64,000 nt of DNA from an uncultured Acidobacteriaceae bacterium (GTDB lineage: Bacteria > Acidobacteriota > Terriglobia > Terriglobales > Acidobacteriaceae): the NCBI GenBank assembly GCA_903904755.1, contig CAIVDV010000009.1:1-64000 (forward strand), read 5' to 3'. The position numbers and the translations under genes are program-made. Position 1 is the first letter of the stretch, and each line of letters opens with the position of its first letter. Positions 42,945 through 52,242 of the stretch are shown one piece after another. The notes beneath the pieces are model-generated. The model was not told the origin of the DNA and made no database searches. It saw nothing but the letters and a program-made list of their open reading frames with translations.

Positions 42945-43949
42945 ATGATTCCTGAGGAACCAACCCCGGCCAGCGAGCGAATCGCACACCGAACCGCACT
43001 TCTTGAGGCGGTGCTCGACTCAATCGAAGAGGGCGTCATCCTCCTCGATGCGGATGCCCGCGTCGCCTTCTGGAACCAGGCCGCCACCACCATCAGCGGA
43101 TACCCGCGCGAGTCGCTCCTCGGCCGCTCCTGCCCGCCCGGTTTCTACCGGCTTGACGCCCGGCACCAGGAAGACCTGCAGGCCTTTGCCGAGTCCCAGC
43201 AGCCCGTCCACGGGCATTTCGCAACCGGCGACCTGCACTCTGTAACCCACGAAGCATCCAATCGCCCCATCCTGGTCGAACTCCGTCACCGCCTGGGCCA
43301 CCTGCTCCCTGCGATGCTCAAGCGCACCCCCCTTCGCGACACCCTCGGCATCCGCATCGGCTCGCTGCTGCGCTTCCACCCTGCCGAGGATTCTGACCAG
43401 CTCCCCCACGGCGACTCCGGCGAAGGCGTCGGCGTCGAACACAGTCAGGCCGAAATGGAAGACCGCCTCGACCAGAGTTGGCGCGACTGGTCCGCTTCCG
43501 GCCTCCCCTTTGGCCTGCTCTGGATCACCATTGACCAGGCAGAGCGCCTGCGCAAGACCCACGGCCGCGATGCCTGCGAGTCCATGCTCCAGTCCATGAC
43601 ATCCACCATCCGCCACGGCCTCAAGCCAACCGAGATTCTCGGGCGATGGGGCGATAACGAATTGCTCGTACTTGCCCACGAGCGCACTCCGGAGATGCTC
43701 CTGGAACACGCCCGCCAACTCCTTGGCCTCACCCGCACCGCAGAATTCCGCTGGTGGGGCGATCGCGTCTCGCTCACCGCAAGCATCGGCCTCGCACATG
43801 CCTCTCCCGGCGACACCCTCTCCGCCGTGATGCAGGCAGCTCAAAAAGCCATGCAAAAATCCCTCCTCACCGGCGGCAATCGAGTCTCGCATCCACCCGA
43901 CCGCATCCAGGACACCAACCGCAGGAGTCAGTCATGTTCGCAATCATAG
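42945..43949 (+). CDS. PAS-domain protein with degenerate GGDEF domain
   Basis: 334 residues. Residues about 15-90 are a PAS domain ('LLEAVLDSIEEGVILLDADARVAFWNQAATTISGYPRESLLGRS'). Residues about 165-305 follow the GGDEF fold ('RLDQSWRDWSASGLPFGLLWITIDQAERLRKTHGRDACESMLQSM'), but the signature loop reads 'RWGDNELLVL' instead of GG(D/E)EF; the catalytic Gly pair is altered to W-G-D-N-E. Diguanylate cyclase activity is doubtful, and it may instead sense or bind. The gene ends 16 nt inside motA, so it is the first gene of a stator operon, which suggests a role in tuning motility. Confidence 0.82.
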   Translation: MIPEEPTPASERIAHRTALLEAVLDSIEEGVILLDADARVAFWNQAATTISGYPRESLLGRSCPPGFYRLDARHQEDLQAFAESQQPVHGHFATGDLHSVTHEASNRPILVELRHRLGHLLPAMLKRTPLRDTLGIRIGSLLRFHPAEDSDQLPHGDSGEGVGVEHSQAEMEDRLDQSWRDWSASGLPFGLLWITIDQAERLRKTHGRDACESMLQSMTSTIRHGLKPTEILGRWGDNELLVLAHERTPEMLLEHARQLLGLTRTAEFRWWGDRVSLTASIGLAHASPGDTLSAVMQAAQKAMQKSLLTGGNRVSHPPDRIQDTNRRSQSCSQS

Positions 43950-44794
43950 GGATCGTCGTCGTCCTCGGAGCCATCGTCGCCGGCTACCTCATGGAACACG
44001 GTAACCTCATGGTCCTTCTGCAGCCCGCCGAACTCATCATCATCGGCGGCGCGGCCCTGGGCACACTGCTCATTGCCAACCCCATGCACATCATCAAGGC
44101 CATCGTGGGACAGCTCACCGGCATCCTCAAGCCCTCGCCTTTCGGCAAAAAACGCTACACCGAAACCCTCAAAATGATGTTCGAATTCCTCAATAAGGTC
44201 CGCAAGGAAGGACTGCTCTCCGTCGAAATGGACGTCGAAAAACCCAAAGAATCCGCCATCTTCAAGAAATACCCCGACTTCCTCAAAGACCACCACATCT
44301 GCGACTTCGTCTGTGACACCCTGCGCATGGCAATCACCGGCGGCGTCGAGCCCTTTGACATGGACCAGATGATGGAGCTCGACATGGAGGTTCACCACCA
44401 CGAGGCCGCCGCACCTATCGCCGCCCTCTCCACCGTAGCCGACGCACTGCCCGGCCTCGGCATCGTCGCCGCAGTCCTCGGCGTCGTCATCACCATGGGT
44501 GCCATCGGCGGCCCGCCCGAAGAGGTCGGCCACAAAGTTGCCGCCGCCCTCGTTGGCACCTTCCTCGGAATCCTCATGTGCTATGGAGTCGTCGGCCCGC
44601 TTGCCTCACTCATGACCAAGGGTACCGACGCCCACAACGAATACCTCCACGTCCTCCGCGTCCTGCTGCTCGCCTTCCTCAAGGGCAACGCCCCCATGAT
44701 CGCCCTCGAAATGGCCCGCCGCGCCATCCCAGCCCACCTCCGCCCAACCTTTGAAGAAATGGAGAAAGCCTGCAAAGGCACCCCCGCAACCTAG
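43934..44794 (+). CDS. motA: Flagellar motor stator protein MotA
   Basis: 286 residues from the ATG at 43934 (AGGAG upstream), not the track's 43754. Four membrane helices: 'MFAIIGIVVVLGAIVAGYLM', 'LIIIGGAALGTLLIA', 'LGIVAAVLGVVITMG' and 'LVGTFLGILMCYGVVGPLASLM'. The conserved Pro in 'ADALPGLGIVAAVLG' and the cytoplasmic loop with charged residues are typical of the H+-type MotA. With MotB it forms the proton channel that turns the flagellum. Overlaps the PAS/GGDEF gene and is followed by motB after 42 bp. Confidence 0.95.
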   Translation: MFAIIGIVVVLGAIVAGYLMEHGNLMVLLQPAELIIIGGAALGTLLIANPMHIIKAIVGQLTGILKPSPFGKKRYTETLKMMFEFLNKVRKEGLLSVEMDVEKPKESAIFKKYPDFLKDHHICDFVCDTLRMAITGGVEPFDMDQMMELDMEVHHHEAAAPIAALSTVADALPGLGIVAAVLGVVITMGAIGGPPEEVGHKVAAALVGTFLGILMCYGVVGPLASLMTKGTDAHNEYLHVLRVLLLAFLKGNAPMIALEMARRAIPAHLRPTFEEMEKACKGTPAT

Positions 44795-44836
44795 CCCTTC
44801 GTCCCTGATCCCTGACCCCTGACCCCTGAGGCCCCA

Positions 44837-45766
44837 ATGTCCGAAGGCAAACGCCCCATCATCGTCATCAAGAAAAAAGGCGGCCACGGCGGCCACCACG
44901 GCGGCGCGTGGAAAGTTGCCTATGCTGACTTTGTCACTGCGATGATGGCGCTCTTCATCGTCCTTTGGCTGCTCAACTCCTCCGTCAAAGTCAAAAAGGC
45001 CGTCGCCGGATACTTTCAGGACCCCACCAGCAGCCAGCGCGAAACCGGCTCCGACAAGATGGGAGACGAAGACTCCATCCCCATCGACAAGGACAATGTC
45101 CAAAAGCTCAAGGAGCAGATCGAAAAGGCCATCAAAGAGCAGAAAGACCTGGAAAAGCTGGCCAAGAACATTGAAATCACCATCACCCCCGAGGGCCTGC
45201 GAATCGAGCTCATCGAAGACAAGAACGGCACCTTCTTCCAGTCCGGCTCCGCCATTCTGTCGCAGCCCGGCCAGGAACTGCTCGGCATGCTCGCCGGCCA
45301 GCTCAAAGCTCTGCCCAATCACCTGCTGCTCGAAGGCCACACCGACGCACAGCCCTACTCCCCCACAGCCACCTACACCAACTGGGAACTCTCCGCAGAC
45401 CGCGCCAACTCCGCCCGCCGCCTCCTCCAGCAAGACGGCGTTCGCCAGGACCAGATCTCCCAGGTACGCGGCTTTGCTGACCAGTTCCTCCGCGTCAAAA
45501 ACAACCCCCTCGACCCCTCTAACCGCCGCATCTCACTCATCGTCCAATGGATTACCATGGCCGCACCCAAGATTCCCGCAGGCGCAGAAGCTGCAAAAGA
45601 GAGCGGTGATGCAAAGTCGGAGCCCAAACTACCCACCGCCGAAAAGCCTTCGTCACCAGTGCCGGCAACCTCCTCAGCCAACTCGCCGGGGACAAAGCCG
45701 ACTGCAGCCAAACCCTCAGTGATGGACCGGCTGAAAGGGATAATTCCCGGCACCAGAAAAAAATAA
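44837..45766 (+). CDS. motB: Flagellar motor stator protein MotB
   Basis: 309 residues. 'GAWKVAYADFVTAMMALFIVLWLLNSS' is the single membrane helix with the proton-carrying Asp (about residue 31). A plug/linker region follows, then an OmpA-like peptidoglycan-binding domain ('LLLEGHTDAQPYSPTATYTNWELSADRANSARRLLQQDGV', 'DPSNRRISLIV'). The N-terminus is His/Gly-rich ('KKKGGHGGHHGG'). The C-terminal ~60 residues are Pro/Ala/Ser-rich and variable. Anchors the MotA ring to the cell wall. Last gene of the operon. Confidence 0.95.
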   Translation: MSEGKRPIIVIKKKGGHGGHHGGAWKVAYADFVTAMMALFIVLWLLNSSVKVKKAVAGYFQDPTSSQRETGSDKMGDEDSIPIDKDNVQKLKEQIEKAIKEQKDLEKLAKNIEITITPEGLRIELIEDKNGTFFQSGSAILSQPGQELLGMLAGQLKALPNHLLLEGHTDAQPYSPTATYTNWELSADRANSARRLLQQDGVRQDQISQVRGFADQFLRVKNNPLDPSNRRISLIVQWITMAAPKIPAGAEAAKESGDAKSEPKLPTAEKPSSPVPATSSANSPGTKPTAAKPSVMDRLKGIIPGTRKK

Positions 45767-45815
45767 CCCGCAGTTTGACCCGGAACAGGGTGGGACATGG
45801 CTCGATTGGCGCGGC

Positions 45816-47678
45816 TCAGCAGCACCGATACGGCGCCGCCGTCTTCAGGTCAACTTTCCCAGGTTCCGGCTCGCCCTTGGCCCACGGAGTTGCGACGCCC
45901 CGCAGCGTCTGCACGCACCGCCACCCCGCCGAGCCCACAATCCCGATTGCTCCCACAATAAACACCGCCATCAGCCCGGTCTCAATCCACCCCTGCAACT
46001 CGCTCCCCGCCCGGTGCGCCATCGGCCAGAACGTCTGCCCAATCGACATCGTTCCCGCCGTCACCGTTGTCACCAGCACAAACACACCCGGCACCAGCGT
46101 GCACCACGCATACTTCGCCTTCCCGTGGTTCACCAGCCACGTCGTCATTGTCCCCAGTGCAATCGAAGCCAGCAACTGGTTCGCCGTCCCAAACAACGGC
46201 CAAATCGTCGCAATCGTCCCGCCCCAAATCAGGTATCCCCAGCAAAACACCACAAACCCGGTCGCCAGTAAATTTCCCGGCAGCCAGTTCGTACGTCCCC
46301 ACGGCCGGTACACTTTCCCCATCAGCTCCTGCATCACATACCGCGCCACACGCGTGCCGGCATCAATCGTCGTCAGAATAAACAGCGCCTCAAACAGAAT
46401 CGCGTAGTGGTACCAGTAGCTCATCAGCTGGGCCATCCCCGGCAGCTTGCGGAAAATCTGCGCCATCCCAATCGCCAGGCTCACCGCCCCGCCCGTGCGC
46501 CCGGCAAGTTGTTCTCCCACCTGCGCCGAAAACTCCGGCAAATTCACCGTATGCAGTCCCAGCTTGGCGTAAGCCGCCGCAGGCGCATTAATGGCAAAAT
46601 AATCTCCCGGCGCCAGCGAACACGCCGCAATCAGCGCCAGTACCCCCACCAGGGACTCCGCCAGCATCGCCCCATAGCCGATAAACCGCGCATCCGTCTC
46701 CTTGGCAATCAGCTTCGGCGTCGTACCCGACCCCACCAGCGAGTGGAAGCCCGAAATCGCCCCGCAGGCAATCGTGATGAACAGGAACGGAAACAGCTTG
46801 CCCGGAATAACCGGCCCGCCCCCGTGCACATACTCCGTCACCGCGGGAAACTGCAACTGCGGATGAACAAAGAACACGCCAAGAATCAGCGCCGTCAGCG
46901 TCCCCAGCTTCAGATACGTCGAAAGATAATCGCGCGGCTCCAGCAGCATCCACACCGGCAGCACCGAAGCCAGAAACCCATAGGCGCACAGCAGCAGAAC
47001 TATCTGGTGCGCGTTGAAGGTAAACGCCGCAGCCGCGCCGGAGTTCGCCACCCAGTGCCCGCCCACCAGTGCCACCGTCAGCGCCACCACCCCAAAAATC
47101 GACGGCCCCAGCACCAGCACCCGCCCGCTTGCCCCTTTGAACATCCACACGCCCATCACCATCGCAATCGGAATCGTGCACCCAATCGTGAACACCCCCC
47201 AGGGACTCTGGCTCAGCGCGTTCACCACAATAATCGCCAACCCGGCCATGGCCACAATCACAATTAGAACCACCGCCACCATCGCCAGCAAACCAGTCGC
47301 TGGGCCAACCTCGCGACGCACAATCGACGGCAGCGAGCTCCCGTCCTGCCGCAGCGATCCAATCAGCACCGTCAAGTCCTGCACCGCCCCAGCCAGCACC
47401 GCTCCCGCCACCAGCCATATCAGCCCCGGCGCGTACCCAAACTGCGCCGCCAGCGTCGGCCCCACCAGCGGGCCCGCTCCGGCAATCGCCGCAAAGTGAT
47501 GCCCAAACACCACCCACTTCGGCGAGGGAACATAGTTGTGCCCATCTTTCAGCCGGTACGCCGGCGTAATATTCCGGTCGTCCAGCACAAACGCGCGCGT
47601 GGCCAGCATCGCAGCGTAATAGCGGTACGCCAACACAAATATGCCAAGCACAACCAGCAGCAAAGGAAGAGTATTCAC
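45816..47678 (-). CDS. cstA: Carbon starvation protein CstA-type transporter
   Basis: 620 residues from the GTG at 47678 ('VNTLPLLLVVLGIFVLAYRYYAAML'), the natural start of the family; the track ORF runs back through the divergent promoter. Many membrane helices; family stretches 'GHHFAAIAGAGPLVGPTLAAQFGY', 'HSLVGSGTTPKLIAKETDARFIGYGAMLAESLVG' and 'TTIDAGTRVARYVMQE'. CstA-type proteins import peptides or pyruvate during carbon shortage. No LytS/BtsSR-type sensor is adjacent. Divergent from the old yellow enzyme gene. Confidence 0.93.
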   Translation of the reverse strand: MNTLPLLLVVLGIFVLAYRYYAAMLATRAFVLDDRNITPAYRLKDGHNYVPSPKWVVFGHHFAAIAGAGPLVGPTLAAQFGYAPGLIWLVAGAVLAGAVQDLTVLIGSLRQDGSSLPSIVRREVGPATGLLAMVAVVLIVIVAMAGLAIIVVNALSQSPWGVFTIGCTIPIAMVMGVWMFKGASGRVLVLGPSIFGVVALTVALVGGHWVANSGAAAAFTFNAHQIVLLLCAYGFLASVLPVWMLLEPRDYLSTYLKLGTLTALILGVFFVHPQLQFPAVTEYVHGGGPVIPGKLFPFLFITIACGAISGFHSLVGSGTTPKLIAKETDARFIGYGAMLAESLVGVLALIAACSLAPGDYFAINAPAAAYAKLGLHTVNLPEFSAQVGEQLAGRTGGAVSLAIGMAQIFRKLPGMAQLMSYWYHYAILFEALFILTTIDAGTRVARYVMQELMGKVYRPWGRTNWLPGNLLATGFVVFCWGYLIWGGTIATIWPLFGTANQLLASIALGTMTTWLVNHGKAKYAWCTLVPGVFVLVTTVTAGTMSIGQTFWPMAHRAGSELQGWIETGLMAVFIVGAIGIVGSAGWRCVQTLRGVATPWAKGEPEPGKVDLKTAAPYRCC

Positions 47679-47844
47679 TCGGGGCAAAACCTCAGGGCGC
47701 AGGGGAAGCAGGAATGGGGCAAGTATAGCAATCGGCGAGCCTGCGCGGTTCCATGCATTCCCTTTGACGGCTTCCATTGACCGCGCCAAACCGATAAAAC
47801 GCCCAATATCGCTCTGCGACCATTGCCCCTTGTCGCGCATCCTT

Positions 47845-48981
47845 ATGAGCATGACGACTTCTTCTCTCTTCACTCCCCTGCAAGTTGGCGACCTGCACCT
47901 GGCGCATCGCGTCGTGCTGGCTCCCCTCACCCGCATGCGCTCCACCCAGCCGGGCGACGTACCAAACGCCTTGAACGCGACCTATTACGGGCAGCGTGCC
48001 AGCAAGGGTGGCCTGCTCATCTCGGAAGCAACCCAGATCTCCCTCGAAGGCAAGGGCTACCCCGCCACCCCCGGCATCTATTCCCCGGAACAGGTGGAAG
48101 GCTGGAAGCTCGTGACCGAAGCCGTCCACGCAAAGGGTGCTTACATCTTCGCCCAACTCTGGCATGTTGGCCGCATCAGCCACACCTCCCTGCACCCGGC
48201 AGAAGGGCTCCCGGTTTCCTCCTCCGCCATCGCTCCGGCAGACGGCAAGACCTTTACCGCGCAATTCCAGATGGCCGACTTTGAGACGCCCCGTGCTCTC
48301 GAACTCAACGAAATCCCCCGCATCATCGCCGCCTACCGCCAGGCCGCTGAAAATGCCCGGGCTGCCGGTTTTGACGGCGTTGAGATTCATGGCGCCAACG
48401 GCTACCTGCCCGACCAGTTTCTTGAAGACGGCGTCAACCAGCGCACCGACGAGTACGGCGGAAGCAAGGAAAACCGTGCACGCTTCCTGCTGGAAGCCGT
48501 CGATGCCGCGATTGAAATCTGGGGCAGCGGCCGCGTTGGCGTGCGTCTCTCTCCCTACGGCACCGCCAACGGCATGAGCGACTCCGACCCCGTCACCCTC
48601 TTCTCCTACGTCCTCGGCCAGCTCTCCGCCCGCGGCATCGCATATGCCCACCTGGTTGAGCCCCGCGCCAGCAAGGCCGGCGGCGGCGCGCCGACCGACG
48701 ACAGCGCTCCCCACACGGCTGAGATCTTCCGCAAGGCATTCCATGGCGTGCTCATCTCTGCCGGCGGCTATACCGGCCCAACTGCGGCAGAAGTCGTCAG
48801 CAGCGGCTATGCCGATGCGGTCGCCTTCGGGCGCTGGTTCATCGCCAACCCCGATCTGCCGCAGCGCTTGAAGCTCGGTGCCGAGTTGAATCCCTACGAC
48901 CGCCGCACCTTCTACGGCGGAACAGAAAAGGGCTACACCGACTACCCGACCTTGGCCGAAGTACCGGCAATCAAGGCATAA
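47845..48981 (+). CDS. Old yellow enzyme-family alkene reductase (NemA-like)
   Basis: 378 residues from the ATG at 47845 or the second ATG 6 nt later; the track start is far upstream. FMN-barrel features: 'LAPLTRMRS', 'ISEATQISLEGKGYPATPGIYS', 'FAQLWHVGRISH', the His-x-x-Asn pair in 'EIHGANGYLPDQFLEDGVNQRTDEYGG' and 'AFGRWFIANPDLP'. It would reduce activated C=C bonds or nitro-compounds with NAD(P)H. Natural substrate not predictable. Confidence 0.93.
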   Translation: MSMTTSSLFTPLQVGDLHLAHRVVLAPLTRMRSTQPGDVPNALNATYYGQRASKGGLLISEATQISLEGKGYPATPGIYSPEQVEGWKLVTEAVHAKGAYIFAQLWHVGRISHTSLHPAEGLPVSSSAIAPADGKTFTAQFQMADFETPRALELNEIPRIIAAYRQAAENARAAGFDGVEIHGANGYLPDQFLEDGVNQRTDEYGGSKENRARFLLEAVDAAIEIWGSGRVGVRLSPYGTANGMSDSDPVTLFSYVLGQLSARGIAYAHLVEPRASKAGGGAPTDDSAPHTAEIFRKAFHGVLISAGGYTGPTAAEVVSSGYADAVAFGRWFIANPDLPQRLKLGAELNPYDRRTFYGGTEKGYTDYPTLAEVPAIKA

Positions 48982-49001
48982 AACCCAGGGAAATCAGACC
49001 G

Positions 49002-49040
49002 CGGGCAGGGCGGCAAAGCAAGTGCCGCCCTGCCCGTTTT
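49002..49040 (+). terminator. Rho-independent terminator after the old yellow enzyme gene
   Basis: CGGGCAGGGCGGCA / TGCCGCCCTGCCCG, a perfect 14-bp stem with a 7-nt loop, followed by TTTT, 20 bp after the stop. Confidence 0.85.
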
Positions 49041-49087
49041 CGCGGTACACCGGGGGATGTTACGATTGCAGCGATTGGAGAACTGCG

Positions 49088-51295
49088 GTGATTGGAGTTC
49101 AGTTGAAAACCTTTCCATTTGTCCTTTGCCTGGCCGCTGCCATGGCCATCCCCGTTCTGGCCCAGGATGCAAAACCAACTTTCCGCCTCGATGGCGGAAA
49201 TACCACCTACGCCTTTGGGGTAAATGAACGCGGCGAACTCCAGCAGGTCTACTGGGGTGGCCGCATCGCCCCCACTGATCCAATCCCCGCCGCCGCAGGC
49301 AAAATGGAGTGGGCCAGCTTTGACGGGTCATACAACAACACTCCGCAGGAGTACGCCGGCTGGGGCCAGGGCCTCTACATGGAGCCCGCGCTCAAGGTCA
49401 GCTTTGCCGATGGCAACCGCGATCTCGTTCTCCACTACCTCTCCTCAACCAAACCCGACGCCCAAAGCCTCGACATCGTCCTCAAAGACATCTCCCGCGC
49501 CGTAACCGTCACCCTGCACTACAAAATGGATGCCGAATCTGGTATCCTCGCCCGTTCTGCCACCGTCGAGAATGGCGAAAAGCAGCCCATCACCATTGAG
49601 CAGGAGGCAGCTGCCGCCTATTCCCTGCCCCCCGCCCACTACACCCTCAGCTACCTCAGCGGACGCTGGGCCGGCGAGTGGACCCTCAACCAGGAAACCA
49701 TCCACCAGGGCCAGCGCGTGCTGGAAAGCCGCCGCGGCTCCACTGGCCACCAGCTCAACCCGTGGTTTGCCATCGCCCGCGGCGATGCCGACGAAGACCA
49801 CGGAGAAGTCTGGTTTGGCGAACTCGCCTGGAGCGGCAACTGGCGCATCACCGTCGAGCAGGACACGCTCGATGCCGTCCGCGTCACCGGCGGCTTCAAT
49901 CCCTTTGACTTCGGATACTCCCTCAAGACCGGCGAAAAGCTGGAGTCCCCGGTGTTCTACGCCGGCTACTCGGCCCACGGCATCGGCGGCGCCAGCCGCC
50001 AGCTCAACAAGTTCACCGTCGAACATGTCCTCCCGACTGCCCCGAAGCCGAAGCCGCGCCCCGTCATCTACAACAGTTGGGAAGCCACCGAGATGAACGT
50101 CAGCGAAGCCGGGCAGATTGCCATGGCCGAGAAGGCCGCCACCCTTGGCATCGACCGCTTCGTCATGGACGACGGTTGGTTTGGAAAGCGCAAAACCGAC
50201 CACGCTGGCCTGGGCGACTGGTACGTTGACCCCGACAAATTCCCCCACGGCCTTAAGCCCCTCATCGATCGCGTTCACGCCCTCGGCATGGACTTCGGCC
50301 TATGGGTCGAGCCCGAAATGGTCAACCCCGACTCGGACCTCTACCGTGCCCACCCCGACTGGGCCATCAACTTCCCCGGCCGCCCCCGCATGGAGCAGCG
50401 CACCCAGCTCGTCCTCAACCTCGCCCGCCCCGACGTCCGTGCCTATGTCTTCGGCTTCCTCGACAAGCTGCTCACCGAAAACCAGATCGCCTTCCTCAAG
50501 TGGGATTACAACCGCAACTGGAGCGAGCCGGGCTGGGACCAGCAGCAGGGCGCAGACCAGAAGAAGATCTACGTCGACTTCGTCCGCAACGTCTACTCCA
50601 TCCTCGCGGAACTCCGCGCCAAGCATCCGGGCATCGAGATTGAAAGCTGCTCCGGCGGCGGCGGTCGCGTCGACCTCGGCATCCTGCACTACACCGACGA
50701 GGTCTGGCCCAGCGACAACACCGATCCCTTTGACCGCCTCACCCAGCAGTGGGGCTTCACCCACGCCTATCCCAACCAGGTCATGCTCGCCTGGGTCACC
50801 GACTCGCCCCACTGGATGAACAACCGCGCCACCACCCTCACCTACCGGCTGCTCTCGTCCATGGAGGGCTCCCTCGGCATCGGCGCCAACCTCAACAAGT
50901 GGAATGACGCCGACTTCGCCACCGCCAAACGGCTCATCGCGGCCTACCACGAGGTTCAGCTCACCGTCACCCAGGGCGACCTCTACCGCCTCATCGCCCC
51001 CACCAACAACGTCACCGGCCCCAGCCAGTTTGCCGCCACCGAAATGGTCGCGCCAGACAAGCACCAGGCCGTCCTCTTCGCATACGCCAACGGCACCAAC
51101 GAGGGCCGCAACTTCCCGCTCCTTCAGTGGAAGGGTCTCGACCCCGCAGCCACCTACAAGCTCACCACCATTGAGGGCACTACCCTCCCCGGCACCCCCG
51201 CCTCAGCCTCCGGCGCCTGGTGGATGAACCACGGCCTCGACATCCTCCTCCACGGAGACTTCGTCGCAGCCGCCTTCCGCCTTGACCGCCAGTAA
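49088..51295 (+). CDS. GH36 alpha-galactosidase, exported
   Basis: 735 residues from the GTG at 49088 with GGAG upstream; this gives the signal 'LKTFPFVLCLAAAMAIPVLAQ'. A TTG five codons later is possible. After an N-terminal beta-sandwich, the catalytic barrel shows 'NSWEATEMNVSE', 'FVMDDGWFGKRKTD', 'FGLWVEPEMVNPDSDLYRAHPDW', nucleophile Asp in 'FLKWDYNRNW', 'ESCSGGGGRVDLGIL' and acid/base Asp in 'VWPSDNTDP'. These are the GH36 signatures. It would release galactose from plant galactosides in the periplasm or outside. A strong terminator follows. Confidence 0.93.
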   Translation: MIGVQLKTFPFVLCLAAAMAIPVLAQDAKPTFRLDGGNTTYAFGVNERGELQQVYWGGRIAPTDPIPAAAGKMEWASFDGSYNNTPQEYAGWGQGLYMEPALKVSFADGNRDLVLHYLSSTKPDAQSLDIVLKDISRAVTVTLHYKMDAESGILARSATVENGEKQPITIEQEAAAAYSLPPAHYTLSYLSGRWAGEWTLNQETIHQGQRVLESRRGSTGHQLNPWFAIARGDADEDHGEVWFGELAWSGNWRITVEQDTLDAVRVTGGFNPFDFGYSLKTGEKLESPVFYAGYSAHGIGGASRQLNKFTVEHVLPTAPKPKPRPVIYNSWEATEMNVSEAGQIAMAEKAATLGIDRFVMDDGWFGKRKTDHAGLGDWYVDPDKFPHGLKPLIDRVHALGMDFGLWVEPEMVNPDSDLYRAHPDWAINFPGRPRMEQRTQLVLNLARPDVRAYVFGFLDKLLTENQIAFLKWDYNRNWSEPGWDQQQGADQKKIYVDFVRNVYSILAELRAKHPGIEIESCSGGGGRVDLGILHYTDEVWPSDNTDPFDRLTQQWGFTHAYPNQVMLAWVTDSPHWMNNRATTLTYRLLSSMEGSLGIGANLNKWNDADFATAKRLIAAYHEVQLTVTQGDLYRLIAPTNNVTGPSQFAATEMVAPDKHQAVLFAYANGTNEGRNFPLLQWKGLDPAATYKLTTIEGTTLPGTPASASGAWWMNHGLDILLHGDFVAAAFRLDRQ

Positions 51296-51306
51296 CCGAA
51301 ACGCAC

Positions 51307-51354
51307 ACAACCCAGCCCAACGACAACACTCCGTCGTTGGGCTGGGTTGTTTTT
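51307..51354 (+). terminator. Strong Rho-independent terminator after the alpha-galactosidase gene
   Basis: Perfect 18-bp stem (51307-51324 with 51333-51350), 8-nt loop, then TTTTT. It may also end the convergent accD transcript. Confidence 0.92.
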
Positions 51355-51372
51355 ATCTGTGCTTTTCTGAAA

Positions 51373-52242
51373 TTACCCTGCGGGTTGGCCCATGAAGTCC
51401 AGCGCCCTCGCCAGGTACGCCTTGGTCTCTTTGCGCGTCACCACCGCATCCAGGAAGCCGTGCTCCAGCAGAAACTCTGACCGCTGGAAGCCCTCTGGCA
51501 GCTTCTGCCGAATCGTCTGCTCAATCACGCGCGGCCCGGCAAACCCAATCAGCGCGCCCGGCTCCGCAATGTTCAGGTCGCCCAGCATGGCAAAGCTGGC
51601 CGTGACGCCGCCCGTGGTCGGGTCCGTAAGAATGCAGATGTAAGGAATCCCAGCGTCGTCCAGTTGCGCCAGGCCGGAAGAAATCTTCGCCAGTTGCATC
51701 AGGCTCACTACGCCTTCCATCATCCGCGCCCCGCCTGAGGCCGCAATGATAATCAGCGGATGCCGCGTCGCCAGCGACCGGTCAATCGCGCGGGCAATCG
51801 TCTCTCCCACCACGGCGCCCATGCTGCCGCCGATAAAGCTGTACTCCATCGCAGTCAGCACCACATCGTGATGGGCCAACTTGCCGATTGCGGTCACAAT
51901 CGCGTCGTCCAGCCCGGTATTCTTCTGGGCCGCAGCCAGCCGCTGTTTGTACGGCTTGATGTCGGTAAAGTTCAGCGGATCCGTCGAGCGCAGCCCCGCA
52001 TCGACAAACCTGTAACCCGGCTCAAGCAGCAGCTCAATCCGCTCCCGTGCGCCCATCTTGAAGTGCTTCCCGCACTTCGGGCACACGTTCAGATTGCTTT
52101 CAAGCTCGGCCTTGAAAAGAATCTGCCGGCAGCCGTCGCACTTGATCCAAAGGCCCTGGGTCCGTACGCGGGACTCGCCTGCGTCCGACTCCGCTTCGAT
52201 GCTGGTTTCAGAACGTTTAAACCACGCCATATCGAGTTTCAT
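51373..52242 (-). CDS. accD: Acetyl-CoA carboxylase carboxyltransferase subunit beta
   Basis: 289 residues from 'MKLDMAWFKRSE' (ATG ending 52242; the ATG at 52230 is possible). The four-Cys zinc ribbon 'CDGCRQILFKAELESNLNVCPKCGKHF' at about 36-58, then the crotonase-fold core with 'EYSFIGGSMGAVVGETIARAID', 'IIIAASGGARMMEGVVSLMQLAK', 'PTTGGVTASFAMLGDLNIAEPGALIGFAGPRVIEQT'. Transfers the carboxyl group from biotin to acetyl-CoA in fatty-acid synthesis. accA is not in the window. Divergent from the TonB receptor. Confidence 0.95.
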   Translation of the reverse strand: MKLDMAWFKRSETSIEAESDAGESRVRTQGLWIKCDGCRQILFKAELESNLNVCPKCGKHFKMGARERIELLLEPGYRFVDAGLRSTDPLNFTDIKPYKQRLAAAQKNTGLDDAIVTAIGKLAHHDVVLTAMEYSFIGGSMGAVVGETIARAIDRSLATRHPLIIIAASGGARMMEGVVSLMQLAKISSGLAQLDDAGIPYICILTDPTTGGVTASFAMLGDLNIAEPGALIGFAGPRVIEQTIRQKLPEGFQRSEFLLEHGFLDAVVTRKETKAYLARALDFMGQPAG

